A DNA stretch of 64,000 nucleotides from Micromonospora rubida (GTDB lineage Bacteria; Actinomycetota; Actinomycetes; Mycobacteriales; Micromonosporaceae). The first letter of the stretch is position 1, and each line of letters starts with the position of its first letter. Shown piece after piece: positions 43,590 through 51,539 of the stretch. A model generated the notes under the pieces. It did not search any database, was not told the origin of the DNA, and was given only the letters and a program-made list of their open reading frames with translations. A program made the position numbers and the translations under genes. Where the stretch lies: contig NZ_JAAALO010000002.1 of the NCBI RefSeq assembly GCF_009908295.1, forward strand, positions 1-64,000. Direction: 5' to 3'.

Positions 43590-44429
43590 ATGGCCCGCCG
43601 ACGTACGCGTGTCGACCAGGCCCGGGACCAGCGCCGCGGCGCCGGCCGGCTCCGAATCGCGGCCCGGCTGGTGGCCCAGGGGTGCCACCGGGTCTTCCGG
43701 GTCACCGGGCAGGCCCTCTCGGCCAGCGTCGCCACGGTCGACCCGGCCGCACACCCGGTGGCCGCCGCCCCGGGCCGGGGCGGGCCGGGCGCGGGCCGGT
43801 GGCGGCTGGCCCGCCGGGGCCCCGGCGGGCCGGTGCTGGTCATCGCCGCCCTGATGGTGCTGATCGTGGCCATGCTCGGCGTCGAGCGGGTGACCGGTTA
43901 CAGCGTGCTGCCGGACCGGTTCATCGCCGGGCTGCGGCCCCCGCCGAAGAAGTTCCCGGTGCTGCCGGCCAGCCGGCCGGTCGCCATCAGCAGCGACCCG
44001 ATCGACCTGGACGCCCCGGTGCACGACGTCGGCATCGCGGCGGACGGCAGCATCGGGGTGCCCGACGCCGCCCGCGCCCAGGAGGCCGGCTGGTACGACC
44101 AGGGGCCGACCCCCGGCCAGTACGGGCCGGCGGTGATCGTCGGCCACGTCGACACCCGGACCGGGCCGGCGGTCTTCCACGGGCTGAAGGAACTGCGCTC
44201 CGGCGACCGGGTCGAGATCCGCCGGGCGGACCGCTCGGTGGCGGTGTTCGAGGTCGACTCGGTGCACCGCTACGACAAGGACCAACTGCCGGTGGGCGAG
44301 GTCTACGGCGACTTCACCCGGCCGAGGCTGCGCCTGATCACCTGCGGCGGCCGGTGGGTCGGCGGGGAGACCGGGTACGCCGACAACGTGGTGGTCTACG
44401 CGTCCCTGGTGAAGGCCCGCCACGAGTGA
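43590..44429 (+). CDS. Class F sortase
   Basis: A 279-residue sortase. After a basic cytoplasmic start (MARRRTRVDQARDQRR) and a membrane helix (about 85-105) comes the catalytic domain: His186 in VIVGHVDTR, Cys252 in RLITCGGRW and a later Arg. The short beta6/beta7 loop and length match the class F sortases of actinobacteria. The start ATG 43590 lies 10 bp after the surface-protein stop, so the pair is an operon and the surface protein is the likely substrate. Confidence 0.88.
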   Translation: MARRRTRVDQARDQRRGAGRLRIAARLVAQGCHRVFRVTGQALSASVATVDPAAHPVAAAPGRGGPGAGRWRLARRGPGGPVLVIAALMVLIVAMLGVERVTGYSVLPDRFIAGLRPPPKKFPVLPASRPVAISSDPIDLDAPVHDVGIAADGSIGVPDAARAQEAGWYDQGPTPGQYGPAVIVGHVDTRTGPAVFHGLKELRSGDRVEIRRADRSVAVFEVDSVHRYDKDQLPVGEVYGDFTRPRLRLITCGGRWVGGETGYADNVVVYASLVKARHE

Positions 44430-44440
44430 GGCCCCGGCGC

Positions 44441-44536
44441 CGCTCGGGCCGCCGCCCCGGCGCCCGCTCAGGCCGCCGCTTCGATGCCCGCTCAGGCCGC
44501 CGCCCCAGCGGCCGCTCAGGCCGCCGCTTCGGTCTC
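44441..44536. repeat. Four tandem 24-bp repeats across the HNH gene 3' end
   Basis: Units 44441-44464, 44465-44488, 44489-44512 and 44513-44536, each close to CGCTCAGGCCGCCGCTTCGG. The fourth unit encodes the last residues (ETEAAA) and stop of the HNH gene; the others repeat that gene end, including an in-frame TGA in the units at 44465 and 44489. A fresh tandem duplication of a gene terminus. Confidence 0.85.
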
Positions 44537-45058
44537 GGGCTCTCGCAGGTCGAGCCAGTGGGCCCAGCGCGGGTCGGGGGTGCGGTGGCCGAGCACCCGC
44601 CAGGCCGTCCCCATCGGGACGGCGGGCGACGAGTGCAGCCGCCAGCCGAGCTCCGCCGGAGTCTTGTCGCCCTTGGTGTGGTTGCACCGGGCGCACGCGG
44701 CCACCACGTTCTCCCAGGCGTGCCGGCCGCCCCGGCTGCGCGGGAACACGTGGTCGATGGTCTCCGCCGGGCCCCGGCAGTACCCGCACCGCCAGCCGTC
44801 CCGGGCGAAGATCGCCCGCCGGGAGAGCCCGACATGGGTGCGGTAGGGAACCCGGACGAACCGGGTGAGCCGGACCACCGAGGGCACCGGGAGCGCGTTG
44901 CGGGCGCTGTGCAGCACGCCCTCGCCGTCGGCAACGCAGACCGCCTTGGCGGAGAGGACGAGGATCGCGGCACGACGCACCGACACGACACACAGCGGCT
45001 CGTAGGTGGCGTTGAGAACCAGCGCGCCGGAGCCCACCGTGGGTCGTATGTCAGGCAT
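44516..45058 (-). CDS. HNH endonuclease-domain protein
   Basis: A 180-residue protein. The N-terminal half (ALVLNATYEPLCVVSVRRA) is characteristic of a large actinobacterial HNH family; the HNH nuclease motif lies at about 88-140: RDGWRCGYCRGPAETIDHVFPRSRGG ... ARCNHTKGDKT (written in parts; Cys pairs bind zinc). Start ATG 45058 follows GGGAGGG. It could act in DNA repair or phage restriction; no neighbour clarifies this. Its 3' end lies in the 24-bp repeat array. Confidence 0.85.
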   Translation of the reverse strand: MPDIRPTVGSGALVLNATYEPLCVVSVRRAAILVLSAKAVCVADGEGVLHSARNALPVPSVVRLTRFVRVPYRTHVGLSRRAIFARDGWRCGYCRGPAETIDHVFPRSRGGRHAWENVVAACARCNHTKGDKTPAELGWRLHSSPAVPMGTAWRVLGHRTPDPRWAHWLDLREPETEAAA

Positions 45059-45310
45059 CGAGCTCACCCTCCCGGTCCAGCCGCTCCCACCGCTGGCCGC
45101 GCCGGGCACGCCCGCACACGGCGGCACCACGCCCGACGCCGGCAGGATCACCGACGTCCGCTGCGCCAATCGTCCCTGATAAGGCCCAGGATTGCACGTA
45201 CTAATGTCGGAAGCTGGCTAGGCATCACCCGGAAACGGGCAGATCCGGCCTCTGAGCAGGGCCGGACCCCTCAACGCCTCTCGACGTCTTACACCCGTTT
45301 TCAAGCTCAG

Positions 45311-45336
45311 TTGTGCCGGATCTGTGCCTGATGATC
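45311..45336. repeat. Left copy of a 26-bp border repeat
   Basis: TTGTGCC-N5-TGTGCC-N-GATGA, 19 of 26 positions identical to 47565-47590. The two copies bracket the integrase remnant and its accessory genes, so they may be attachment or arm-type integrase sites. Confidence 0.4.
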
Positions 45337-45347
45337 ATGCATACACA

Positions 45348-45378
45348 TTGAACTTGGTAAACTTGATCAAGTTAGCTC
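45348..45378 (+). promoter_or_regulatory. Promoter with overlapping palindromic operator
   Basis: TTGAAC (45348-45353), 18-nt spacer, TTAGCT (45372-45377). The spacer carries the perfect 14-bp palindrome AACTTGATCAAGTT (45360-45373). AT-rich by local standards. The symmetry suits a GntR- or Xre-type repressor of an integrated element. Confidence 0.5.
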
Positions 45379-45399
45379 AAGATCACTAGGGCGCTCGGC

Positions 45400-45591
45400 G
45401 TGAAGCGGGAAGCACCCTCGAAGCGCTGGCCATGGGTTCTCGTCTCCCTCGTCGTCCTGGTGCGGCTATCCCGCTGTGCTGGTCGTAGAGAACCCGAACT
45501 GGCCTCGGCACGGCGGTACCCCTGCCCCGGCCGGGCTCCTTCGAACCGGCCTGGGCAGGGGTACCGCAGGGAGGAAGATCGTGTCTCCTGA
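45400..45591 (+). CDS. Possible short leader peptide
   Basis: A 63-residue frame opening GTG 45400 (VKREAPSKRWPWVLVSLVVL), about 22 nt behind the promoter at 45348-45378. There is one hydrophobic stretch, then Arg-rich sequence running through the hairpin at 45513-45567 and overlapping the next gene by 11 bp. No good ribosome site. It may be an untranslated leader; low confidence. Confidence 0.25.
   Translation: MKREAPSKRWPWVLVSLVVLVRLSRCAGRREPELASARRYPCPGRAPSNRPGQGYRREEDRVS
45513..45567 (+). promoter_or_regulatory. Perfect 15-bp stem-loop in the leader before 45581
   Basis: Arms 45513-45527 and 45553-45567 (GCGGTACCCCTGCCC and its exact complement), 25-nt loop with an inner CCGG pair. It ends 2 nt before the ribosome site GGGAGG and 13 nt before the start codon, so folding could hide or expose the site, or it may act as an attenuator. 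Confidence 0.6.
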
Positions 45592-45913
45592 CGCACGGGC
45601 CATGGCCCACCTTCGCCCCCCGTCGCCGGGTGAAGAGCTGCTGATCAGCCGAGAGGCGTCGGTGCAGTTCGCGAGACAGCCGGCCTTCATCTTCCGAGTG
45701 ATCTCGGTGTGTCCGAAACCCAACTACCCGGGCTGGGTGTGGGTCACCGGCTACCAACTCGACGGCCAGGGCCACGCCGTCGCCAAGCGAGAGATCTACG
45801 TACGACTGGCCGGTCTCCAGCGCGTCCGCCGCTCTGACGGGTACCCGGGGTCGGACTCGGCTCTCGTGTCACGGCCCGACACCCGGCGGACACCGCCACA
45901 GCAGCGCCCTTGA
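45581..45913 (+). CDS. Mobile-element-type accessory protein, unknown function
   Basis: Encodes 110 residues from GTG 45581 (GGGAGG ribosome site). The core PSPGEELLISREASVQF, FIFRVISV and YPGWVWVTGYQLD, then REIYVRLAGLQRV, reads as a compact beta-rich domain. I recall similar small proteins next to integrase and replication genes of actinomycete integrative elements, but have no function for them. The Ser/Arg-rich end (SRPDTRRTPPQQRP) is disordered. Its leader hairpin is unusual. Confidence 0.6.
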   Translation: MSPDARAMAHLRPPSPGEELLISREASVQFARQPAFIFRVISVCPKPNYPGWVWVTGYQLDGQGHAVAKREIYVRLAGLQRVRRSDGYPGSDSALVSRPDTRRTPPQQRP

Positions 45914-46314
45914 CCTGACCGGGACCAGCGACGCGGCCGGCTCCTGGACGACGACCCCGACCACGGCGACCCCCACCCCCTTCCCAGGTGCAAAGTTTGA
46001 CCTGACCTGGACTTCGGCAGGAGCCGGCACGGGGGGGTCGCCTGCTCGGCAACTGCGGGCGCCGCCCCCTGCTTTGAGCTTGCCGGCTCAGCTCCCCGAA
46101 ACCGAGCGGACGAAGCCTCGTGTACCCCGGCGTTGGACCGGGCCGCCGCCGGAGCTTGGCTCCGAGAATGACGCGCGGGTAGCGCCGGCTGCGGTTGTCC
46201 TGGTACGCCGTGCGCCGGGGCGTGACCGGCCGGAGGCCGCACGCGCGCCCCGGCGCGGGCACGGCGGCGGGCGCTTGCGCCGCCCTTGAGTGCCGGTCAG
46301 GCGTCCCGGCGGAG
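45914..46314. other. Non-coding gap inside the element scar
   Basis: No frame with a ribosome site or typical codon use. A short direct repeat TTGACCTGACC occurs at about 45911 and 46008. The stretch probably held genes between the accessory gene and the integrase that have been lost. Confidence 0.45.
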
Positions 46315-46806
46315 GTGACCGTAAGGCGTGAGCTAGACCGGCTCACGTTCGCCGATTACGCGCAGAGCTGGCAGGGCTCGCGGCAGGCGGGATGGACGGT
46401 CGAGACGCGGCGGCGTGTTCCTCAGAATCTTCGGAAGTGTCTTCTGCCGACGTTCGGGGAGCGGGCCATTCGGTCAATCAACCTGACCGATGTACTGGCC
46501 TGGCTCGGCCGGCTGCTTGATGAAGGCAGCGCAAATTCATCCATCGGCCTGTACTTTGGCTTTCTGAACACCATCATGAATGCGGCTGTCACCGACAAGG
46601 TGCTCACCGACAACCCTTGCGACGGCGTTAACCTGAAGCAATTCCTCCTACGCGGAATGTCGCGGGCTCCGAAGTGGGTGCCGAAGGAGGGTCAGGTACT
46701 CAAGCTTGGCTGCGGATGGCAGGGTGGCCGGTTCGGCTCCTACTCGGAGTCGCTCTCCCCGGCCCTCCTTGAAATCACTCGTCTAGTCGGGCTAATCTAC
46801 CCATGA
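46315..46806 (+). pseudogene. Tyrosine integrase remnant, catalytic domain missing
   Basis: From V at 46315 the frame encodes the core-binding (SAM-like) domain of a phage/AICE-type integrase: LTFADYAQSWQ, LRKCLLPTFGERAIRSIN, LTDVLAWLGRLL and DNPCDGVNLKQF. The N-terminal arm domain is absent, and after about residue 120 the protein turns into GCGWQGGRFGSYSESLSPAL and ends at 46806. The catalytic R-H-R-Y part never appears. Thus both ends are truncated. Read as the dead integrase of an excised or decayed element. Confidence 0.75.
46734..46786. repeat. Left copy of a 53-bp direct repeat around the beta-trefoil gene
   Basis: Starts CGGCTCCTAC and ends CGTCTAG. It matches 47511-47563 at 45 of 53 positions without gaps. 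The copies flank the low-GC gene at 46792-47304. Confidence 0.75.
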
Positions 46807-47304
46807 AATAAGGAACTTCTCATATTCGAAAGCGCCGAACTGGCAGTTCACAATTCCGCCCCCGTAATGAGCCTCCTCATTGAAATCACTGGCATCCATG
46901 CGCAGAAAGACGTTGGAGAATGTGATTGATTCGATAGTGAACCCAGATGGACCGTAGACGAACTTGAACCTCTCGTGGTCTCCGTCGGGGCGGCCGAACT
47001 GGCAGTTCACAAGCCCGCCACCCTTTTCGGTAGCAGCGGTGAGGCCGAAGGCGACCATACGCAAGAAAACGTTGGGGAAGCGGGCGGATTCCACTGAGAA
47101 CGAAGAGTCCGGCTGCCTCCTCAGTATGAATCTCTCATAGGAGCCCACATAAGTCTGACAGTTCACTTCACCACCGCCAGGACCCGAGGGCGTAGCATAT
47201 CCCTTGCTGTCCATGCGTAGATAGCGATCCTTAAAGTGCGCCGACCTGATTGAAACCAGTCTGCCTCCATCGTTGGTGGAGATGTCTGTGAAATTCAAAT
47301 CCAT
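46792..47304 (-). CDS. Fascin-like beta-trefoil protein
   Basis: A 170-residue protein with three repeats of about 45 residues: FKDRYLRMDSKG ... GGGEVNCQ, FPNVFLRMVAFG ... GGGLVNCQ, FSNVFLRMDASD ... GGGIVNCQ. The triple FLRMD / GGG-VNCQ / ERF pattern is a beta-trefoil of the fascin/actin-crosslinking type, usually binding carbohydrate or protein. No signal peptide is seen. Ribosome site GGGAGGG at 7 nt before ATG 47304 is ideal. Base composition is clearly lower in GC than all neighbours, and it lies antisense to the end of the integrase remnant between 53-bp repeats, so recent transfer is likely. Confidence 0.75.
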   Translation of the reverse strand: MDLNFTDISTNDGGRLVSIRSAHFKDRYLRMDSKGYATPSGPGGGEVNCQTYVGSYERFILRRQPDSSFSVESARFPNVFLRMVAFGLTAATEKGGGLVNCQFGRPDGDHERFKFVYGPSGFTIESITFSNVFLRMDASDFNEEAHYGGGIVNCQFGAFEYEKFLISWVD

Positions 47305-47510
47305 GGGTCGCCCTCCCTCTGCTCGGCAGCCGATCATTCGCTGACGCCCAGTGACGGCGGTCGCTGCCTACTCAGATACTGCACGAGCGAACGCGAGTGT
47401 GCATCCCCCTCCGCGTCGCGTGGGGTGAGACCTGCTATGCCAGCCACTCGCTACGGCCGACCCGGGCGGGGTCCGCGTTAGCAACGCCAGCCATGGAGAC
47501 CCCTGCCTGT

Positions 47511-47563
47511 CGGCTCCTACCTGGGGTCGCTCTCCCCGGCCACCCTTGGAATCGCCCGTCTAG
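47511..47563. repeat. Right copy of the 53-bp direct repeat
   Basis: 45 of 53 positions match 46734-46786. It is directly joined to the 26-bp border repeat at 47565, which is not the case for the left copy, so the right copy probably keeps the ancestral context. Confidence 0.75.
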
Positions 47564-47564
47564 G

Positions 47565-47590
47565 TTGTGCCCTGATTGTGCCAGATGACC
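47565..47590. repeat. Right copy of the 26-bp border repeat
   Basis: Partner of 45311-45336 (19 of 26 identical; both keep TTGTGCC, TGTGCC and GATGA in register). Confidence 0.4.
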
Positions 47591-47781
47591 TTTTTTGGGC
47601 TTTCTTGCAGGTCAGCGCCTTCCGCGCGCAGGCCAATCAGGGATTGCACTAATCCGGGGTCCCTCGTGAAGCTCTTTCGGGCCATGTCAGGATGACCGGT
47701 TCCGCACGGTCCGTCGGGGACGGCGGACCGGATGGTGGGTCCGCCGGCCGCCGCCCGGTGACCGTGGGGTACGAAGACAGG

Positions 47782-48849
47782 GTGAGCGCCGCCAGCCTGA
47801 TGATGATCACCGCCCTGTCCGTGGTGGCCCCGAGCCCCTCCCCGGACGCCACCCCGAGCGCCAGCTGCCAGGGCAGCACCTCCTGCGAGTGGCTGTACAA
47901 GACGACCAGGTCGTCGTGGTTCGCCGAGGGCAGCTACTGGATCCTGCTGAAGCCGCTGCGGGTGCTGGTGATCCTCGTGCTGGCGTTCATCGCCCGCTGG
48001 GCGCTGCACCGGATGATCAAGCGGCTGGTCCGCACCACCGCCGACGGGGTGCCGACCATGCTGCGCCCGCTGCGGGAGCGGGTGCCGACCGCCGCGCACC
48101 AGCCCGGCGAGTTCGTCCCCGAGCGCCGCCGGCAGCGGGCGGAGGCCATCGGCTCGGTGCTGAGCAGCACGGTCACCGCGTTCGTCTTCGGCATAGCGCT
48201 GCTGATGATCCTGCGGGAGTTCAGCTTCGACCTGGCCCCGCTGCTGGCCAGCGCGGGCATCGCCGGCGTAGCGCTCGGCTTCGGCGCGCAGAGCCTGGTC
48301 AAGGACCTGATCGCCGGCCTGTTCATGCTGGTGGAGGACCAGTACGGCGTCGGCGACACGGTCGACCTCGGCGAGGCGACCGGCATGGTGGAGTCGGTGG
48401 GGCTGCGGGTCACCACGGTCCGGGACGGCCGGGGCGTCCTCTGGTACATCCGCAACGGCGAGATCATCCGGGTGGGCAACAAGAGCCAGGGCTGGGCGCT
48501 GGTCGTGGTCGACCTGCCGATCGGATTCGCCGGCACCGAGGAGGCGACGGCGGTGCTGCGGACCGCCGCGGCCTCGGTGGCGATGGACCCCGACCTGGCC
48601 CCGGAGATCGTGGAGGCCCCCGACGTGCTGGGCGTCGAGCAGATGACCATGGACGGCGCGGTGATCCGTACCGTCGTCAAGACCACCGCCGACGGGCAGT
48701 TCGCGGTCGGCCGGGAGCTGCGCCGGCGGCTCGCCGAGGCGCTGGAGAACTCGGGCATCACGGCGAAGATCGCCGCCGCCCGTCTCTACCCGGGTTACCC
48801 GCTGCGCACCGCCGAGGGCGGGGCAACCGGCCAGGGCGGGCCCGCCTGA
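47782..48849 (+). CDS. MscS-family mechanosensitive ion channel
   Basis: A 355-residue channel with an extracytoplasmic Ser/Pro/Thr-rich start with a Cys pair (CQGSTSCEW), membrane helices at about 50-68, 120-140 and the pore helix SAGIAGVALGFGAQSLVKDL, and the cytoplasmic beta/alpha part (DQYGVGDTVDLGEATGMVESVGLR). It releases solutes upon hypo-osmotic shock. The start is uncertain: GTG 47782 (VSAASLMMITALS) fits the family N-terminus; an ATG at 47692 extends it by 30 low-complexity residues. Confidence 0.88.
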   Translation: MSAASLMMITALSVVAPSPSPDATPSASCQGSTSCEWLYKTTRSSWFAEGSYWILLKPLRVLVILVLAFIARWALHRMIKRLVRTTADGVPTMLRPLRERVPTAAHQPGEFVPERRRQRAEAIGSVLSSTVTAFVFGIALLMILREFSFDLAPLLASAGIAGVALGFGAQSLVKDLIAGLFMLVEDQYGVGDTVDLGEATGMVESVGLRVTTVRDGRGVLWYIRNGEIIRVGNKSQGWALVVVDLPIGFAGTEEATAVLRTAAASVAMDPDLAPEIVEAPDVLGVEQMTMDGAVIRTVVKTTADGQFAVGRELRRRLAEALENSGITAKIAAARLYPGYPLRTAEGGATGQGGPA

Positions 48850-48896
48850 ACCGCAATGAACGTCGATGACCTGCGGCTTTGCCTGGCCGTGGATCT

Positions 48897-48923
48897 GAGG
48901 GGTCGCGGACCGCGCGGCCCCTC
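48897..48923 (+). terminator. Hairpin behind the MscS gene
   Basis: GAGGGG and CCCCTC arms with GC-rich inner pairing (GCGG/CCGC), 47 nt after the stop. No U tract. Likely terminator. Confidence 0.5.
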
Positions 48924-49119
48924 GGGTATCGTCCGTTCGTTCAGTCGGAGATGCGACGATCAAACCGTTCGCCCTAGTCAGCTCTCAGACGATCGGGCAG
49001 AATCCGGTACGCACGCCATCTGCCGGAGCGTGATCACGTCTCGCTGATCCGTAGATCTGACGACGGTTTCCCGGGCAGGCCATCACGAGTGGCCGCCCGT
49101 GGGGACGATGGAGGCCACG

Positions 49120-50478
49120 GTGTCCGACGAGCGACCCTCCCAGGAAGGGCCAGCCACCTTCCGTGAGGTGTTCGCCCAGCGGGAGTACAGGGCGGTCTTC
49201 GCCGCGAGCGCGCTCTCCTGGATCGGCGACTTCATCGCGAAGGCCGCGGTCACCGTGCTGGTCTACCGCGAGACAGAGTCCGTGGCCTACTCGGCCGCCG
49301 CGTTCGCGGTCAGCTTCCTGCCCTGGCTCATCGGCGGCCCGCTGCTGGCCACGCTGGCGGAACGGCACCGCTACCGGTCGGTGATGGTGGCCTGCGACCT
49401 GATCCGGATGGCCCTGATGGTGCTGGTCGCCATCCCGTGGAATCCGCCGTGGCTGATCCTCTGCCTGCTCTTCGCGACCACCCTGGCCAATCCGCCGAGC
49501 CAGGCCGCCCGGTCCGCGCTGATGCCACTCATCCTGACCGGCGACCGGCTGGTGGTCGGGCTGTCGCTGAACAGCAGCACCGGCCAGGCCGCCCAGGTGA
49601 CCGGCTACCTGATCGGCGCGGCCATCGCCGCGATCAACCCGACCGCCGCACTGCTGATCAACGCGGGCACCTTCGCCCTCTCGGCGGCCCTGGTCCGCTT
49701 CGGCGTCCGGGACCGGGCACCGGCGATGAGCGCGGAGCACCGCAGCCACCTGCTGCGGGAGACCGCCGAGGGCTTCCGGATCGTCTTCGGCACCCCGGTG
49801 CTGCGGGCGGTCGCCCTGCTGGTGTTCAGCTCCATGCTCTTCTCGATCGTGCCCGAGGGGCTGGCCGCGGCCTGGGCCCGGGAGGGCGCCGGCGGCGGCC
49901 TGGACACCGGCGCGTCCCAGGCCGCCATCATGGCCGCCAACCCGATCGGCTTCATCCTGGGCGGTCTGCTGGTCGGCCGGGCGGTCGCCCCGGCCCGCCG
50001 GCTGGTCCTGATCCGGCCGCTGGCGGTGCTCGCGCCGCTGACCCTGGTGCCGGCGCTGCTCGACCCGCCACCGCTGGCGGTGGCCCTGCTCGCCGCCCTC
50101 TGCGGCTTCGCGGTCGCCGGGCTGCTCCCGGTCGCCAACGGGCTCTTCGTCCGGGCGCTGCCGAACGGCTACCGGGCCCGCGCGTTCGGGGTGATGGCCA
50201 CCGGGGTTCAGGTGATCCAGGGCGCCGCCGTGCTGATCACCGGCCTGCTGGCCGAGCGGTTCTCGATCCCGCTGGTGGTGGGCGTGTGGAGCGCCGCCGG
50301 GGTCCTGCTGATGCTGCTCACCGCCGCGCGCTGGCCCAGCCGGGCCGCGATCGACGCGGCGGTCGAGGCCGCCGGGAACGACTCCGGCCCGCCCCGGCCC
50401 CGGCCGGCGGGCGAGGGCGACGGGCAGCTCGACAACCTGCCGGGCGAGCACCGCCGACGCAGCCAATCGGTGGGCTGA
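49120..50478 (+). CDS. MFS transporter
   Basis: A 452-residue major-facilitator protein with about 12 membrane helices, e.g. AVFAASALSWIGDFIAKA, the loop LAERHRYRS between helices 2 and 3, and MAANPIGFILGGLLVG. Sequence type suggests the enterobactin/tetracycline-like exporter group without substrate evidence. The GTG at 49120 has GGAGG with 5-nt spacing; ATG 49108 and GTG 49099 are alternatives. The tail is hydrophilic (EHRRRSQSVG). It precedes glbO by 80 bp. Confidence 0.85.
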   Translation: MSDERPSQEGPATFREVFAQREYRAVFAASALSWIGDFIAKAAVTVLVYRETESVAYSAAAFAVSFLPWLIGGPLLATLAERHRYRSVMVACDLIRMALMVLVAIPWNPPWLILCLLFATTLANPPSQAARSALMPLILTGDRLVVGLSLNSSTGQAAQVTGYLIGAAIAAINPTAALLINAGTFALSAALVRFGVRDRAPAMSAEHRSHLLRETAEGFRIVFGTPVLRAVALLVFSSMLFSIVPEGLAAAWAREGAGGGLDTGASQAAIMAANPIGFILGGLLVGRAVAPARRLVLIRPLAVLAPLTLVPALLDPPPLAVALLAALCGFAVAGLLPVANGLFVRALPNGYRARAFGVMATGVQVIQGAAVLITGLLAERFSIPLVVGVWSAAGVLLMLLTAARWPSRAAIDAAVEAAGNDSGPPRPRPAGEGDGQLDNLPGEHRRRSQSVG

Positions 50479-50558
50479 CGGGCCGGTGTGACGAGGACGG
50501 CAGCGGCCCCGGCCGGTACGCCCCCGCCGGTTACGGGCGCACCTGGCAGGATGGGGCG

Positions 50559-50981
50559 GTGAATCCCGCAGGTGAGTCCGAGCGTGCCGTGACCCTCTTC
50601 GAGGCGGTCGGCGGCGAACCCACCTTCCGCAAGCTGGTGGACGAGTTCTACGCCGGCGTCGCCACGGACCCGCTGCTGCGGCCGATGTACCCGGAGGATG
50701 ACCTCGGCCCCGCAGCGGACCGGCTGACGCTGTTCCTGATCCAGTACTGGGGTGGCCCCAACACCTACTCCGCCCAGCGGGGGCATCCCCGGCTGCGGAT
50801 GCGGCACGCCCCGTTCCGGATCGGCGCGGCCGAGCGGGACGCCTGGCTGCACCACATGCGTCGGGCCGTCGACCGGCTGGAGCTGCCGCCGGAGATCGCC
50901 ACCGCGCTGTGGGACTACCTGGAACGGGCGGCCTACTTCATGGTGAACGTGATGGACGACCCGGCGGCCGGCCCGGCCTGA
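50559..50981 (+). CDS. glbO: Group II truncated haemoglobin (GlbO type)
   Basis: A 140-residue 2-over-2 haemoglobin. YPEDDLGPAADRL, QYWGGPNTYS and RGHPRLRMRHAPFRI are the hallmark of trHbO, with the proximal His in the last and the Trp G8 in DAWLHHM. It binds O2 tightly and is thought to protect respiration and deliver O2. The start GTG 50559 follows CAGGAT by 6 nt, a leaderless arrangement. Confidence 0.95.
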   Translation: MNPAGESERAVTLFEAVGGEPTFRKLVDEFYAGVATDPLLRPMYPEDDLGPAADRLTLFLIQYWGGPNTYSAQRGHPRLRMRHAPFRIGAAERDAWLHHMRRAVDRLELPPEIATALWDYLERAAYFMVNVMDDPAAGPA

Positions 50982-51110
50982 CCGGCCGGGACCCCCGCTC
51001 CGGCCGGGCCGACTCGGCCTGGCGCAGCACGACCCCACCCGGCACCACGCCCGCCGGCCGGCGGCACGCTTCACCGGCCGGCGGCACGCCGCCCAGGTCG
51101 GCCCGGCGGG

Positions 51111-51539
51111 TCAGAGCAGCGCGCCCTCGTCGTGCAGCCAGTCCACGAAGGTGGTGGCCACCGCCGCGCCACAGTCGAGCATCTCGACCAGGAGCGCGTC
51201 GTGCGCCCCCGCGCCGAGGGGCACCTGGAGCTCCGCGTAGATCGGCAGTTGACCCCGCTCGGTGGGGTCGCCGATGTAGGCCTTGCAGAACCGGCGGGTG
51301 TGGTTCCACTCGTTGACCACCCGGTAGGCCCGGTCGACCCAGTCGGGCGGGACCGTCGCATGCGGACGGGCCCGCATCACCAGGATCTCGTCCTCCGGGC
51401 CCTCCAGGGTGACCAGCACCGCGTGCCGCTCCCACATGGCCAGCAGGTTGCCGTCGCCGTCGGCCAGGTAGCGCACGTCCAACAGGTCGAGCGCGTCGCA
51501 GACCCGGCGGAGGGTGACCGGCGCGATGGTCGCCGACAT
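51111..51539 (-). CDS. YbjN-domain protein
   Basis: A 142-residue protein of the YbjN/type III chaperone-like fold. VCDALDLLDVRYLADGDGNLLAMW, VNEWNHTRRFCKAYI and AELQVPLGAGAHDALLVEML are the conserved blocks of the actinobacterial YbjN family. The ATG at 51539 (MSATIAPVTLRRV) is used; a GTG at 51626 would add 29 residues. Function unknown, possibly a small chaperone. Confidence 0.75.
   Translation of the reverse strand: MSATIAPVTLRRVCDALDLLDVRYLADGDGNLLAMWERHAVLVTLEGPEDEILVMRARPHATVPPDWVDRAYRVVNEWNHTRRFCKAYIGDPTERGQLPIYAELQVPLGAGAHDALLVEMLDCGAAVATTFVDWLHDEGALL

Larger units (their letters stand above)
47305..47781. other. Right border of the element scar, no gene
   Basis: Contains the right copy of the 53-bp repeat (47511-47563), followed without break by the 26-bp repeat at 47565-47590 and a T-rich tract (CCTTTTTTGGG). 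Reading through the repeat gives a frame (IVPDDLFWAFLQV) of the type seen beside integration sites in actinomycetes. No gene with a ribosome site. Confidence 0.5.

Noticed and set aside
44441..44536. CRISPR-like repeats
   Set aside because: The 24-bp units are directly adjacent without spacers, and no cas gene is present.
47692..47781. N-terminal extension of the MscS protein
   Set aside because: The added 30 residues are low-complexity with a weak ribosome site; the GTG at 47782 fits the family start. Not fully excluded.
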